Source: Actinomycetes bacterium
GTDB lineage: Bacteria > Actinomycetota > Actinomycetes > Propionibacteriales > Propionibacteriaceae
Length of the DNA stretch: 64,000 bases
Assembly: GCA_023458095.1 (NCBI GenBank)
Contig: JAEXAS010000009.1
Span: 319,005 to 383,004 of the forward strand
Reading direction: 5' to 3'
The stretch's first letter is position 1; each line of letters begins with the position of its first letter. The position numbers and the translations under genes were made by a program. This document shows, piece after piece, positions 26,517-34,247 of this stretch. The notes under the pieces are model-generated. The model saw nothing but the letters and a program-made list of their open reading frames with translations, did no database searches and was not told the origin of the DNA.

Positions 26517-29348
26517 TCAGCTGCAGCCGCTGGTGGCTCCGCAGCCTTCGCAGATGTAGCACGAACCCGAACGCCGCATCTTGGTGCCGCAGGTGAGGCA
26601 CAGCGGGGCATCCACGCTCATCCCGGAGATCTTCTCCAGCACCTCCGCGGTGGAGTGGGCCTCCATCGGGACCAATGCGGGCTGGTTGGGTCCGTCCTCG
26701 TGAACCCGCACATCATCACCGGCATCGTTCTTCAGCGATTCGGATTCGATCAGGCCTGCCTCGTCCTCCTCGGAGAGGTACTTTCCGGTCTCGACATAGC
26801 GGGCCCGCTCCGCGGCGGTGTAGATCCCCAACTCGGCGCGCTCGTCGAAGGACAGGTAGTCCAGCGCCAAACGCCGGAAGATGTAGTCCATGATCGACTG
26901 CGCCATTCGCACATCCGGGTCGTCGGTCATACCGGCCGGCTCGAACTTGAGGTTGGTGAACTTCTGGGCGAACTGCTCCAGCGGCACTCCATACTGCAAG
27001 CCGATCGAGACTGCGATCGAAAAGGCGTCCATCACACCGGCCAGCGTCGAACCCTGCTTACCGAGCTTGAGGAAGACCTCACCCAGCTTGCCGTTCTCAT
27101 ACTGACCTGAGGTCATGTAGCCCTCAGCGCCGGCCACCGAGAAGGAGGTCGTACGGCTGATCCGAGACTTGGGCAGCCGGTTGCGGCGCGGCCGGTACTC
27201 GACCTTCACCTCGGCCGGTTCGACCTTCTTCTCCTCGGCCTTCTTGCCATCGCTGAGCGGCTGACCGACCTTGCAGTTGTCGCGGTACACCGCCAGCGCC
27301 TTCAGGCCGAGCTTCCAGCCTTGCAGGTACACATCGGCGATCTCTTCGACCGTGGCGTTCTCGGGCAGATTGACCGTCTTGGAGATGGCGCCGGAGAGGA
27401 ACGGCTGCACTGCAGCCATCATCCGCACATGGCCCATCGGACGGATGGCCCGTGCCCCCATCGCGGTGTCGAAGACCTCGTAATGCTCCTGCTTGAGTCC
27501 GGGGGCGTCGATCACATGACCGTTCTCGGCGATGTACTCCACGATCGCCTCGATGGTCTCGGTCGGGTAGCCCAGCTTGGCCAGCGCCCGCGGGATCGTC
27601 TGGTTCACGATCTGCATCGAGCCGCCACCGACCAGCTTCTTGAACTTCACCAAGGAGAAGTCCGGTTCGATGCCGGTAGTGTCGCAGTCCATCATGAAGC
27701 CGATCGTGCCGGTCGGGGCCAGCACCGAGGCCTGAGCGTTCCGGAAGCCGTTTTTAGCTCCGAGCTTGACCACCTTGTCCCATTCGGCGATGGCCTGAGC
27801 CAGCACCGGCTTGTCCAGATCGTCGAAGGCGCGCACGTCGTCGCTGGCCGCCTGATGCTTGCGCATCACCCGCTGGTGCGCGGCCGCGTTGCGCTGGTAG
27901 CCGTTGTAGGGCCCCACGATTGCGGCCAGTTCAGCCGAACGACGGTAGGAGGCACCGGTCATCAGCGAGGTGATGGCTGCAGCCAGCGCCCGTCCGCCGT
28001 CGGAGTCATAGCCGCGCCCCACAGCCATCAGCAAAGCACCCAGGTTCGCATAGCCGATGCCCAACTGACGGTAGTTCACCGTCGTCTCACCGATGGCCTC
28101 GGTCGGGAAGTCGGCAAAGCAGATCGAGATGTCCATGGCAGTGATGACCAACTCGATGGCCTTGACGAAGGTGGCCGTATCAAAGGTGTTGTCCTCGGTA
28201 AGGAACTTCAACAAATTCAGGCTGGCCAGGTTGCAGGAGGAGTTGTCCAAGCTCATGTACTCGCTGCAGGGGTTGGAAGCGTTGATCCGGCCCGACTCGG
28301 GATTGGTGTGCCAGGCGTTGATCGTGTCGTCGTACTGGATGCCCGGATCAGCGCACTCCCAAGCCGCCTCGCTGATCTTGCCGAACAGATCGCGGGCCTC
28401 GATGGTCTCGATGACCTCTCCGGTCGACCGCGAGCGCAGACCGAAGGTGGTGCCGTCCTCCACCGCACGCATGAACTCGTCGGAGACCCGGACCGAGTTG
28501 TTGGCGTTCTGATACTGGACGCTCACGATGTCCTTGCCGCCCAGGTCCATATCGAAGCCGGCATCACGCAGCGCCCGAATCTTGTCCTCCTCGCGCGCCT
28601 TGGTCTCGACGAACTCGTAGATGTCGGGGTGGTCGACGTCCAACACGACCATCTTGGCCGCACGTCGGGTCGCACCACCGGACTTGATCGTTCCGGCGCT
28701 GGCATCCGCACCGCGCATGAAGGAGACCGGCCCGGAGGCGGTACCGCCGGAGCTGAGCAGTTCCTTCGAGGACCGGATCCGCGACAGGTTCAGGCCCGCA
28801 CCGGAGCCGCCCTTGAAGATGAAGCCCTCTTCCTTGTACCAGTTCAAGATCGAATCCATGGAGTCATCGACGCTGAGAATGAAGCAGGCGCTCACCTGCT
28901 GCGGGCTGAGCGTGCCGACGTTGAACCACACCGGAGAGTTGAAGCTGAAGTACTGATGCAGCAGCATCCAGGTCAGTTCATGGTCGAAGATCTCCGCGTC
29001 TTCGGAGCTGGCGAAGTAGCCGTTCTCCTCGCCGGCGATGCGGTACTTGTGCACCACGCGGTCGATCAGCGTCTTCAGACTCGCCTCACGCTGATCCGAA
29101 CCCAGCGCGCCGCGGAAGTACTTGGTGGTCACGATCGTGGAGGCGTTCACGCTCCAGAAGTCGGGGAACTCCACACCGCGCTGTTCGAAGACGGTCTCGC
29201 CGCTCTTCCAGTTGGTTTGAACGACGTCACGAAGATCCCAAGTCACTTCGTCGTAGGGATGCACGCCGGCGGTGGTGAAGACTCGGTCGATCTTCAAACC
29301 CCGAGTGTTTCGGCTCCCTCGGGTGGTCGCCTTGGCGGTGTCGGTCAT
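26517..29348 (-). CDS. nrdJ: Vitamin B12-dependent ribonucleoside-diphosphate reductase (class II)
   Basis: A 943-aa adenosylcobalamin-dependent ribonucleotide reductase making deoxyribonucleotides without oxygen. The catalytic set is visible: Cys155 (SACFILS), the radical cysteine Cys361 inside NPCSE with Asn359 and Glu363, and a C-terminal cysteine-rich tail (CLTCG near 917, CYICEGCG, final CS) that re-reduces the active site. ATG 29348 has GAAAGG upstream. It is 39 nt downstream of nrdR and probably shares its promoter, so NrdR boxes at 29909-29956 should repress it. Absence of a B12 riboswitch before it fits a constitutive class II enzyme. No intein was seen. Confidence 0.95.
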   Translation of the reverse strand: MTDTAKATTRGSRNTRGLKIDRVFTTAGVHPYDEVTWDLRDVVQTNWKSGETVFEQRGVEFPDFWSVNASTIVTTKYFRGALGSDQREASLKTLIDRVVHKYRIAGEENGYFASSEDAEIFDHELTWMLLHQYFSFNSPVWFNVGTLSPQQVSACFILSVDDSMDSILNWYKEEGFIFKGGSGAGLNLSRIRSSKELLSSGGTASGPVSFMRGADASAGTIKSGGATRRAAKMVVLDVDHPDIYEFVETKAREEDKIRALRDAGFDMDLGGKDIVSVQYQNANNSVRVSDEFMRAVEDGTTFGLRSRSTGEVIETIEARDLFGKISEAAWECADPGIQYDDTINAWHTNPESGRINASNPCSEYMSLDNSSCNLASLNLLKFLTEDNTFDTATFVKAIELVITAMDISICFADFPTEAIGETTVNYRQLGIGYANLGALLMAVGRGYDSDGGRALAAAITSLMTGASYRRSAELAAIVGPYNGYQRNAAAHQRVMRKHQAASDDVRAFDDLDKPVLAQAIAEWDKVVKLGAKNGFRNAQASVLAPTGTIGFMMDCDTTGIEPDFSLVKFKKLVGGGSMQIVNQTIPRALAKLGYPTETIEAIVEYIAENGHVIDAPGLKQEHYEVFDTAMGARAIRPMGHVRMMAAVQPFLSGAISKTVNLPENATVEEIADVYLQGWKLGLKALAVYRDNCKVGQPLSDGKKAEEKKVEPAEVKVEYRPRRNRLPKSRISRTTSFSVAGAEGYMTSGQYENGKLGEVFLKLGKQGSTLAGVMDAFSIAVSIGLQYGVPLEQFAQKFTNLKFEPAGMTDDPDVRMAQSIMDYIFRRLALDYLSFDERAELGIYTAAERARYVETGKYLSEEDEAGLIESESLKNDAGDDVRVHEDGPNQPALVPMEAHSTAEVLEKISGMSVDAPLCLTCGTKMRRSGSCYICEGCGATSGCS

Positions 29349-29387
29349 GGTTGGAACTGCCTTTCGGTATTTCGGCGGTGGTGGGGG

Positions 29388-29846
29388 CTAGGGGGTCACC
29401 AGCGCCGGCTGGCGCAGGGAGTCGATCTCCGAGGCGAAGTCATCCACGGAATCGAAGTTTTTGTACACACTCGCGAAGCGCAGGTAGGCCACCGAGTCGA
29501 GCTCGCGCAGCGGACCCAGAATGGCCAGACCCACCTCATCGGCGGGGATCTCGGCCTGCCCACAGGCACGCAGGCCCTCTTCCACCTGTTGACCCAGTCG
29601 AGCCAGATCCGCCTCCGACACCGGACGGCCTTTGCAGGCCTTCGCGACGCCGGTGATGACCTTGTCTCGGGAGAACGGCTCGATCACACCAGACCTCTTC
29701 AACACCACGAGCTGCATCTGCTCCAAGGTGGTGAATCGACGCTCGCAGGATGCGCACTGGCGGCGACGCCGGATGCTCTTGCCATCTTCGGCAACCCGGC
29801 TGTCCAGCACTCTGGTGTCGGTGTGGCGACAGAACGGGCAATGCAT
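29388..29846 (-). CDS. nrdR: Transcriptional repressor NrdR
   Basis: A 152-aa nucleotide-sensing repressor of ribonucleotide reductase genes. The N-terminal zinc ribbon has Cys3, Cys6, Cys31 and Cys34, followed by RRRRQC and the ATP-cone domain (VVLKRSGVIEPFSRDKV). ATG 29846 has a GAGGAAGG ribosome-binding site and gives the normal length; longer in-frame starts extend into the promoter boxes. First gene of the nrdRJ operon, as in Streptomyces. It is expected to bind dATP/ATP cooperatively and to regulate its own operon. Confidence 0.95.
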   Translation of the reverse strand: MHCPFCRHTDTRVLDSRVAEDGKSIRRRRQCASCERRFTTLEQMQLVVLKRSGVIEPFSRDKVITGVAKACKGRPVSEADLARLGQQVEEGLRACGQAEIPADEVGLAILGPLRELDSVAYLRFASVYKNFDSVDDFASEIDSLRQPALVTP

Positions 29847-29884
29847 CGCTGAAGCCTTCCTCAACGTACGACGGTGGACGAACC

Positions 29885-29925
29885 TGTGGAAAAGTTGTGA
29901 CTGCGTGACCACAAGCTGTGGACGA
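29885..29925 (-). promoter_or_regulatory. Two DnaA-box-like sites in the nrdR leader
   Basis: On the minus strand TTTTCCACA (29893-29885) and TCGTCCACA (29925-29917) each match the actinobacterial TTGTCCACA box at 8 of 9 positions, 32 bp apart. The second overlaps the weaker NrdR box. Confidence 0.4.
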
Positions 29926-29956
29926 AACACAATCGTGTAACTACTACATCTAGTAG
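29909..29956. promoter_or_regulatory. Pair of NrdR boxes
   Basis: The strong box CTACTACATCTAGTAG (29941-29956) matches the NrdR core CWANATNTWG and is itself an inverted repeat. A weaker box lies at 29909-29924 around CCACAAGCTGTGG. Centres are 32 bp apart, about three helical turns, the usual NrdR arrangement. The rest of 29957-30055 shows no gene. Confidence 0.7.
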
Positions 29957-30055
29957 ATTACGCAGACCGCGCATCAAGTGCAAGACATCGGTGAACGCGT
30001 GTCGCGAAGAACCCCGCAATTACCGAGCGACTGCACCCCGACAAGCCAACACGCC

Positions 30056-30376
30056 TCAGCGAAGCACCGACACGCTGGCCACATCAGCCCCGGAATCGGC
30101 CAGCGGTGCATCACTGATGGACAAGAAGCTCGTAACGACCACCACAACCCCAGCAACGAAGAGGCCCACCAACAGCGCACCCACCACAGCAATACCGCGA
30201 TCCGTCAGCCGCCACACCGAAGACTCCGAGGCCGTACGGGTCGGCGCCGCAACGCGCGAACCCCGAACAGGAAGGGTGCGCACTTCAGCGAGCACAGGCG
30301 CCAGGGCCGCGGGCTTCGGCTGCGCAATGATCCGACGATCATCGGCCAGCAGGTCATCAATCAGCAGCGCACTCAT
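30056..30376 (-). CDS. Short SOS-linked membrane protein (DivS-like position, no LysM domain)
   Basis: A 106-aa protein with a cytoplasmic N-terminus (MSALLIDDLLADDRRIIAQPKP), a single membrane helix at about 65-88, and an outside tail of about 18 residues. Actinobacteria usually carry, divergent from lexA, an SOS-induced cell-division suppressor with a similar N-terminus and a C-terminal LysM domain; here no LysM domain is present, nor in other frames downstream. ATG 30376 has GAGAGGTGG upstream. A perfect SOS box lies 15 nt before the start. A role as an SOS division inhibitor is inferred from position. Confidence 0.7.
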   Translation of the reverse strand: MSALLIDDLLADDRRIIAQPKPAALAPVLAEVRTLPVRGSRVAAPTRTASESSVWRLTDRGIAVVGALLVGLFVAGVVVVVTSFLSISDAPLADSGADVASVSVLR

Positions 30377-30390
30377 CTCATCCACCTCTC

Positions 30391-30406
30391 TCGAACGTCT
30401 GTTCGA
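30391..30406. promoter_or_regulatory. Perfect SOS box (LexA site) 1
   Basis: TCGAAC-GTCT-GTTCGA, an exact match to the actinobacterial LexA consensus, just upstream of the short membrane protein gene. Confidence 0.93.
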
Positions 30407-30431
30407 TACTCTAGCCACACTCTCGGCGTAT

Positions 30432-30447
30432 TCGAACAACTGTTCGC
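30432..30447. promoter_or_regulatory. SOS box (LexA site) 2
   Basis: TCGAAC-AACT-GTTCGC, one mismatch in the last base, 41 bp from site 1 in the lexA divergent region. Confidence 0.8.
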
Positions 30448-30527
30448 CCGCGTGTCGTGCTGAAAGTCAGCCTGTCAGCCGCCTCTGACAACTCCCCCGA
30501 CAGGGTGGCACGAGCGACACGCCAACA

Positions 30528-30543
30528 TCGAACACATGTTTGA
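30528..30543. promoter_or_regulatory. SOS box (LexA site) 3, overlapping the lexA -35
   Basis: TCGAAC-ACAT-GTTTGA, one mismatch. It overlaps TTGATT (30540-30545), the proposed -35 of lexA, so LexA would block its own promoter. Confidence 0.82.
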
Positions 30544-30574
30544 TTCCTCGCGGGTGCAGCGCTACGTTCATGGC
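30540..30574 (+). promoter_or_regulatory. lexA promoter (leaderless)
   Basis: -35 TTGATT (30540-30545), 17-nt spacer, -10 TACGTT (30563-30568), then 6 nt to ATG 30575. This rules against the in-frame ATG at 30536, which lies inside the SOS box. Confidence 0.65.
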
Positions 30575-31336
30575 ATGGCATCGAAGTCAGAACCTCCGGC
30601 TGCACGCCGTCCCGGCCGCCCCCGCAAAGAGGACGTGGCTGCCCAGTTGGGCACCAAAGTCTCCGAGTTGCCTGACGGCCCGGTTGACGGAGAAGGACTC
30701 ACCCCTCGGCAGCGACGCATCCTGGAAGTCATCCGGGACGCTCTTGCCGACCGCGGCTACCCACCCAGCATCCGCGAGATCGCCGATCGGGTCGGACTGG
30801 CTTCGTCCTCCTCAGCAGCACACCAGCTCAAGGTTTTGCAGGCGAAGGGATTCCTGTTCCGCGACCCGCACCGTCCGCGCGCTCTGGAGATGCGACTGCC
30901 CGCCTCGATGATGACCGAAGCGACACCGGCCATCGAACCTGACCTGCCCGCACCGTCGGCCTCCTCGGTGGACGTGCCGATCCTGGGCCGCATCGCCGCC
31001 GGCGGACCGATCCTGGCCGAGCAGGCGGTAGAGGACATCTTCAGCCTGCCGAAGCAACTGGTCGGCGAAGGAACCTTGTTCCTGCTGGAGGTCAAGGGTG
31101 ATTCGATGATCGAGGCGGCCATCTGTGACGGCGACTATGTGGTCATTCGACAACAGCCCGATGCCGTCAACGGCGATATTGTCGCCGCGCTGATCGGCGA
31201 GGAGGCAACCGTGAAGACCTTCAAGCGCACTCCGGGCCAGGTGTGGCTCCTCCCCCAAAACCCCGCCTACGAACCCATCGACGGCAACGAGGCGTCCATC
31301 TTGGGCAAGGTCGTTGCAGTCCTACGGCGGGTGTAG
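30575..31336 (+). CDS. lexA: SOS repressor LexA
   Basis: A 253-aa repressor and self-cleaving serine protease controlling the DNA-damage response. The N-terminal winged helix starts at LTPRQRRILEVIRDAL with SIREIADRVG; a roughly 50-residue linker follows; then the cleavage bond Ala142-Gly143, Ser177 (GDSM) and Lys214 (TVKTFKR). A short extra N-terminal basic extension (RRPGRPRKE) is present. The start at 30575 is set by the promoter geometry. The TAG stop is followed in the same frame by the DUF167 coding region. Confidence 0.95.
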   Translation: MASKSEPPAARRPGRPRKEDVAAQLGTKVSELPDGPVDGEGLTPRQRRILEVIRDALADRGYPPSIREIADRVGLASSSSAAHQLKVLQAKGFLFRDPHRPRALEMRLPASMMTEATPAIEPDLPAPSASSVDVPILGRIAAGGPILAEQAVEDIFSLPKQLVGEGTLFLLEVKGDSMIEAAICDGDYVVIRQQPDAVNGDIVAALIGEEATVKTFKRTPGQVWLLPQNPAYEPIDGNEASILGKVVAVLRRV

Positions 31337-31339
31337 CCC

Positions 31340-31600
31340 ATTCGAATCGCAATCCGGGTCAAGCCCGGAGCCGGGCGGACCAAGGTGGGCGGACGCTACG
31401 ACGTCGACACCTTGGTGGTCGCGGTGTCGGCACCAGCTGTGGATGGACGTGCCACCGAGGCTGCGCTCAAAGCGCTGGCGAAGGCCTTCGGCGTCACCTC
31501 ACGAGAATTGACACTGGTGACCGGCGCCACCAGCAGGACGAAAATAGTGGAGATCAGCGGGGATCATCATGATCGCCTGCAGGAGCTCCTGGAGACCTGA
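31340..31600 (+). CDS. DUF167 (YggU) family protein with apparent AUU start
   Basis: An 86-aa member of the DUF167 family, recognisable from RVKPGAGRTKVGGRY and ALKALAKAFGVTSRELTLVTGATSRTK; function unknown. The conserved N-terminus reads (I)RIAIRVKPGAG from ATT 31340, exactly where relatives have ATG. No ATG, GTG or TTG lies between the in-frame lexA stop (31334-31336) and the conserved motif; the first GTG, 31385, would delete it. Possibilities are an AUU start, translation from ATC 31346, readthrough of the lexA TAG, or a base error. Confidence 0.75.
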   Translation: MRIAIRVKPGAGRTKVGGRYDVDTLVVAVSAPAVDGRATEAALKALAKAFGVTSRELTLVTGATSRTKIVEISGDHHDRLQELLET

Positions 31601-31606
31601 TAGCCC

Positions 31607-32218
31607 ATGGCCCGGTTCGTATCGACGCTGTTTTGTTCCCTCGATGGTGTCGCCGAGGTCGATCCGGCCTGGCACTTCCCCTATTTCGATGAGCACATGG
31701 GGGCGGCGGTCACCGAGGACTACGCCGCAGCCGAAGCGCTCATGCTGGGGCGGGTCACCTACGACAGTTTCGCCGGGGCGTGGCCCGATCGCGAAGCCGC
31801 CGGGGGTATGGACGCAGCATTCGCCAAGCAAATCGGCGACCTTCGCAAACTCGTGGTGACGCGCGGCAACCAGCCGCTGGGGTGGCGCAACACCGAACCG
31901 GTGGCCGACCTCACCGCCACCGTGGGCCGATTGCGGGCCGACCCCGACTTGGGCACCGTGCTCATCCCCGGATCGATCTCCATCGTGCGCGAACTGCTCT
32001 CGCTCGGCGAACTCGACGAACTGCGACTCCTGATTCACCCGGTTTTGGCGGGCACGGGACGGCGCGTCTTTGCCGCCGACGCCGGCATGCAGCCTCTGGA
32101 GCTTCTCGATGCGCAGACCTTCGACAGCGGGGTGCTTCGACTGATCTATGCCCCCGGTGAACTTCCTGCGGGAGGCGACTACGCCCATGCAGCCGCAGAA
32201 CTCGGCGATCAGCGCTGA
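31607..32218 (+). CDS. Dihydrofolate reductase-like (RibD C-terminal) family protein
   Basis: A 203-aa protein of the DHFR-like RibD_C superfamily of putative NADPH-dependent reductases. Visible signatures are the N-terminal STLFCSLDGVAE strand, ALMLGRVTYDSFAGAWP, and LIPGSISIVRELLSLGELDELRLLIHPVLAGTGRRVF. These proteins are distinct from true FolA and mostly lack known substrates. It follows the DUF167 gene by 6 nt and probably shares its transcript. It ends 64 nt from the convergent dinG; that spacer holds only short GC repeats. Confidence 0.85.
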   Translation: MARFVSTLFCSLDGVAEVDPAWHFPYFDEHMGAAVTEDYAAAEALMLGRVTYDSFAGAWPDREAAGGMDAAFAKQIGDLRKLVVTRGNQPLGWRNTEPVADLTATVGRLRADPDLGTVLIPGSISIVRELLSLGELDELRLLIHPVLAGTGRRVFAADAGMQPLELLDAQTFDSGVLRLIYAPGELPAGGDYAHAAAELGDQR

Positions 32219-32282
32219 TGGCCTCAGAAGGCCCCGACGGCCTGCGCGGGGACGTACGTGGCGTCCTTCCCCGCCGCTCCGA

Positions 32283-34247
32283 TCAGGACGCGGTCCCGGC
32301 CAAGCGACGTAGCGCCCCGATCGCGACTTCGCGATCGGTCGTCATCCAGAACTCGGGCAGCGAGGCGGTGAGAAAGCTCCCGTAGCGCGCGGTCACCAAG
32401 CGCGGGTCCAAGACCGCCACCACGCCCCGATCATCGAGGCTGCGGATCAGCCGGCCCGCGCCTTGGGCCAGCAACAGTCCGGCATGAGTCGCCGCGACCG
32501 CCATGAATCCATTTCCCCCCGCCTCGGCGACCGCCTGCTGTCTGGCCTGCATCAGCGGGTCGTCGGGGCGCGGGAACGGAATCTTGTCGATGATGACCTG
32601 CCGACAGGTGTCGCCCGGCACGTCGATGCCCTGCCACAGCGACAGCGTGCCGAACAGTGAGGCCTGCGGGTCCTCGATGAATTCGGCCGTCAGGCGGGCC
32701 AAATGGGCATCGCCTTGGCACAGTACGACCCGTTCGGGCACCTGTTCGCGACAGTAGCGCGCGGCGGCTTCGGCGGCCCGCTGGGAGGCGAACAGGCCCA
32801 GGGTGTGCCCGTCGGCCGCCCACAGCAACTCCGCAACCTCGGCGAGCACCTCGGGGCTGATCCCGTCACGGCTCGGCGGGGGCACATTTCGAGCGACATA
32901 CAAGATGCCCTGATGTCGGTAGTCGAAGGGCGAACCCACATCCAGCGCGCGATAGCCGCCCTCCGCAGGTCCACCCAGGCCGAGGGTGAAAGCCACCGAG
33001 GCGAACTCGCCGCCGATCTTCAAAGTGGCCGAGGTGAGCACCCCGGGATGCAGGTCGAAGATCTGATTGCGCAGCAGCCCGGCCACCGACAGCGGGGCGC
33101 ACACCGCCTGCCGTCCGAAACGCTCGGATTCGGCGATCCAGATGACGTCGCGCTCGTCGAGCTTGGCCAGCCGTTCGGCGACGTCAAAGATCTCCTGGGC
33201 AGCTCCCTGAGCCTGGCGGCGGTCCACATCGTCATCATCGCCGCCGCTCAAGGCACTGACCGCAGCACGCGCTGCCACCCGGACCGCAGCGAAGGCATCC
33301 TTCACCGGATCAGCGGGGTCGCTGATCCGGCCTACCTCCGCGGCGTCCAATCCGGCCTGCAGGACATCGGCAGCATCGAGAAAGTCCAGGCCGGTGTCGT
33401 CATTGAGCCAGGCCAGGCAGCGTTTGGCGACACGTTCGACCGTCGAGGGACTCAACTCCACCGAGGCGGCCCCGGTGACCCGGGAGACCAACTCGTGGGC
33501 CTCGTCGATCACTAAGGCGTCATATTCGGGCAGCGCAGTGCCCCCGTGCAGCGCATCGATGGCCAACATGGCGTGGTTGGTCACCACCAAAGCCGAATTG
33601 CGCGCCTTCTCCCGGGACTTCTCCACCAGACAGGCTGCACCTTGCGGGCACTTCTGGGCGCCCACGCATTCGCGAACCGGCACCGAGATCTGTGCCCAGG
33701 CGGCCGGAGTGTGGGACGGAGCATCATCGCGGTCAGCCAACTCCCCCGCCTCGGCCTGTTCCTCGGCCCACCGCCGTAGCGCGACGACTTCGGTTCCGAT
33801 GTCGGAGGCGGTCGCCGATTCCGGCACCAACGCGTCCTGGTCGCCGCTGGGAACATCGCGAACCTTCAGCAGACAGGCATAGTTGCTGCGTCCCTTCAGC
33901 ACCGCATGGGCCACCGTGGTCCCGGTGACCTGATGGCAGGCTGCGACCGCGGCCGGAATGTCCTTGGCGGCCAACTGTGCCTGCAAAGCCAAGGTGGCCG
34001 TGGCGATCACCACGCGGGAACCGGGATCGCCGGCCAGATGTGCCAGCACCGGCGCGAGATAGCCCAACGACTTGCCGGTACCGGTGCCCGCCTGGACGAG
34101 AAGGTGCTCCCCGGTGGCGATGGTGGTGGCGACCTCGGCGGCCATCTGGTCTTGTCCGGCGCGGCGCACTCCCCCGATCTCGGCGACCGCAGCTGCCAAG
34201 ATCGCTTCGCCGAGGTCTTCGTCGGGAAGCCTGCGCGGTTCAGCCAT
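32283..34247 (-). CDS. dinG: DinG-type ATP-dependent DNA helicase (XPD-like, iron-sulfur)
   Basis: A 654-aa superfamily 2 helicase of the XPD/DinG group without the exonuclease domain seen in some Gram-positives. Walker A QAGTGTGKS is at 52-60 and DEAH at 248-251. A four-cysteine set for a 4Fe-4S cluster is present (Cys125, Cys194, Cys200, Cys206). It presumably removes R-loops or structures ahead of replication or repair. Its ATG overlaps the hflX coding region by 8 nt, so it is coupled to hflX. No SOS box lies nearby. Confidence 0.9.
   Translation of the reverse strand: MAEPRRLPDEDLGEAILAAAVAEIGGVRRAGQDQMAAEVATTIATGEHLLVQAGTGTGKSLGYLAPVLAHLAGDPGSRVVIATATLALQAQLAAKDIPAAVAACHQVTGTTVAHAVLKGRSNYACLLKVRDVPSGDQDALVPESATASDIGTEVVALRRWAEEQAEAGELADRDDAPSHTPAAWAQISVPVRECVGAQKCPQGAACLVEKSREKARNSALVVTNHAMLAIDALHGGTALPEYDALVIDEAHELVSRVTGAASVELSPSTVERVAKRCLAWLNDDTGLDFLDAADVLQAGLDAAEVGRISDPADPVKDAFAAVRVAARAAVSALSGGDDDDVDRRQAQGAAQEIFDVAERLAKLDERDVIWIAESERFGRQAVCAPLSVAGLLRNQIFDLHPGVLTSATLKIGGEFASVAFTLGLGGPAEGGYRALDVGSPFDYRHQGILYVARNVPPPSRDGISPEVLAEVAELLWAADGHTLGLFASQRAAEAAARYCREQVPERVVLCQGDAHLARLTAEFIEDPQASLFGTLSLWQGIDVPGDTCRQVIIDKIPFPRPDDPLMQARQQAVAEAGGNGFMAVAATHAGLLLAQGAGRLIRSLDDRGVVAVLDPRLVTARYGSFLTASLPEFWMTTDREVAIGALRRLAGTAS

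Noticed and set aside
27321..29852. Long plus-strand open frame (843 codons) opposite nrdJ and nrdR
   Set aside because: Antisense shadow of two well-supported genes; the product is Gly/His/Arg/Val-rich without motifs.
29349..30055. Possible cobalamin riboswitch before nrdJ
   Set aside because: No B12-box sequence (GCCACTG) and too little space between nrdR and nrdJ; the NrdR boxes explain control of the operon.
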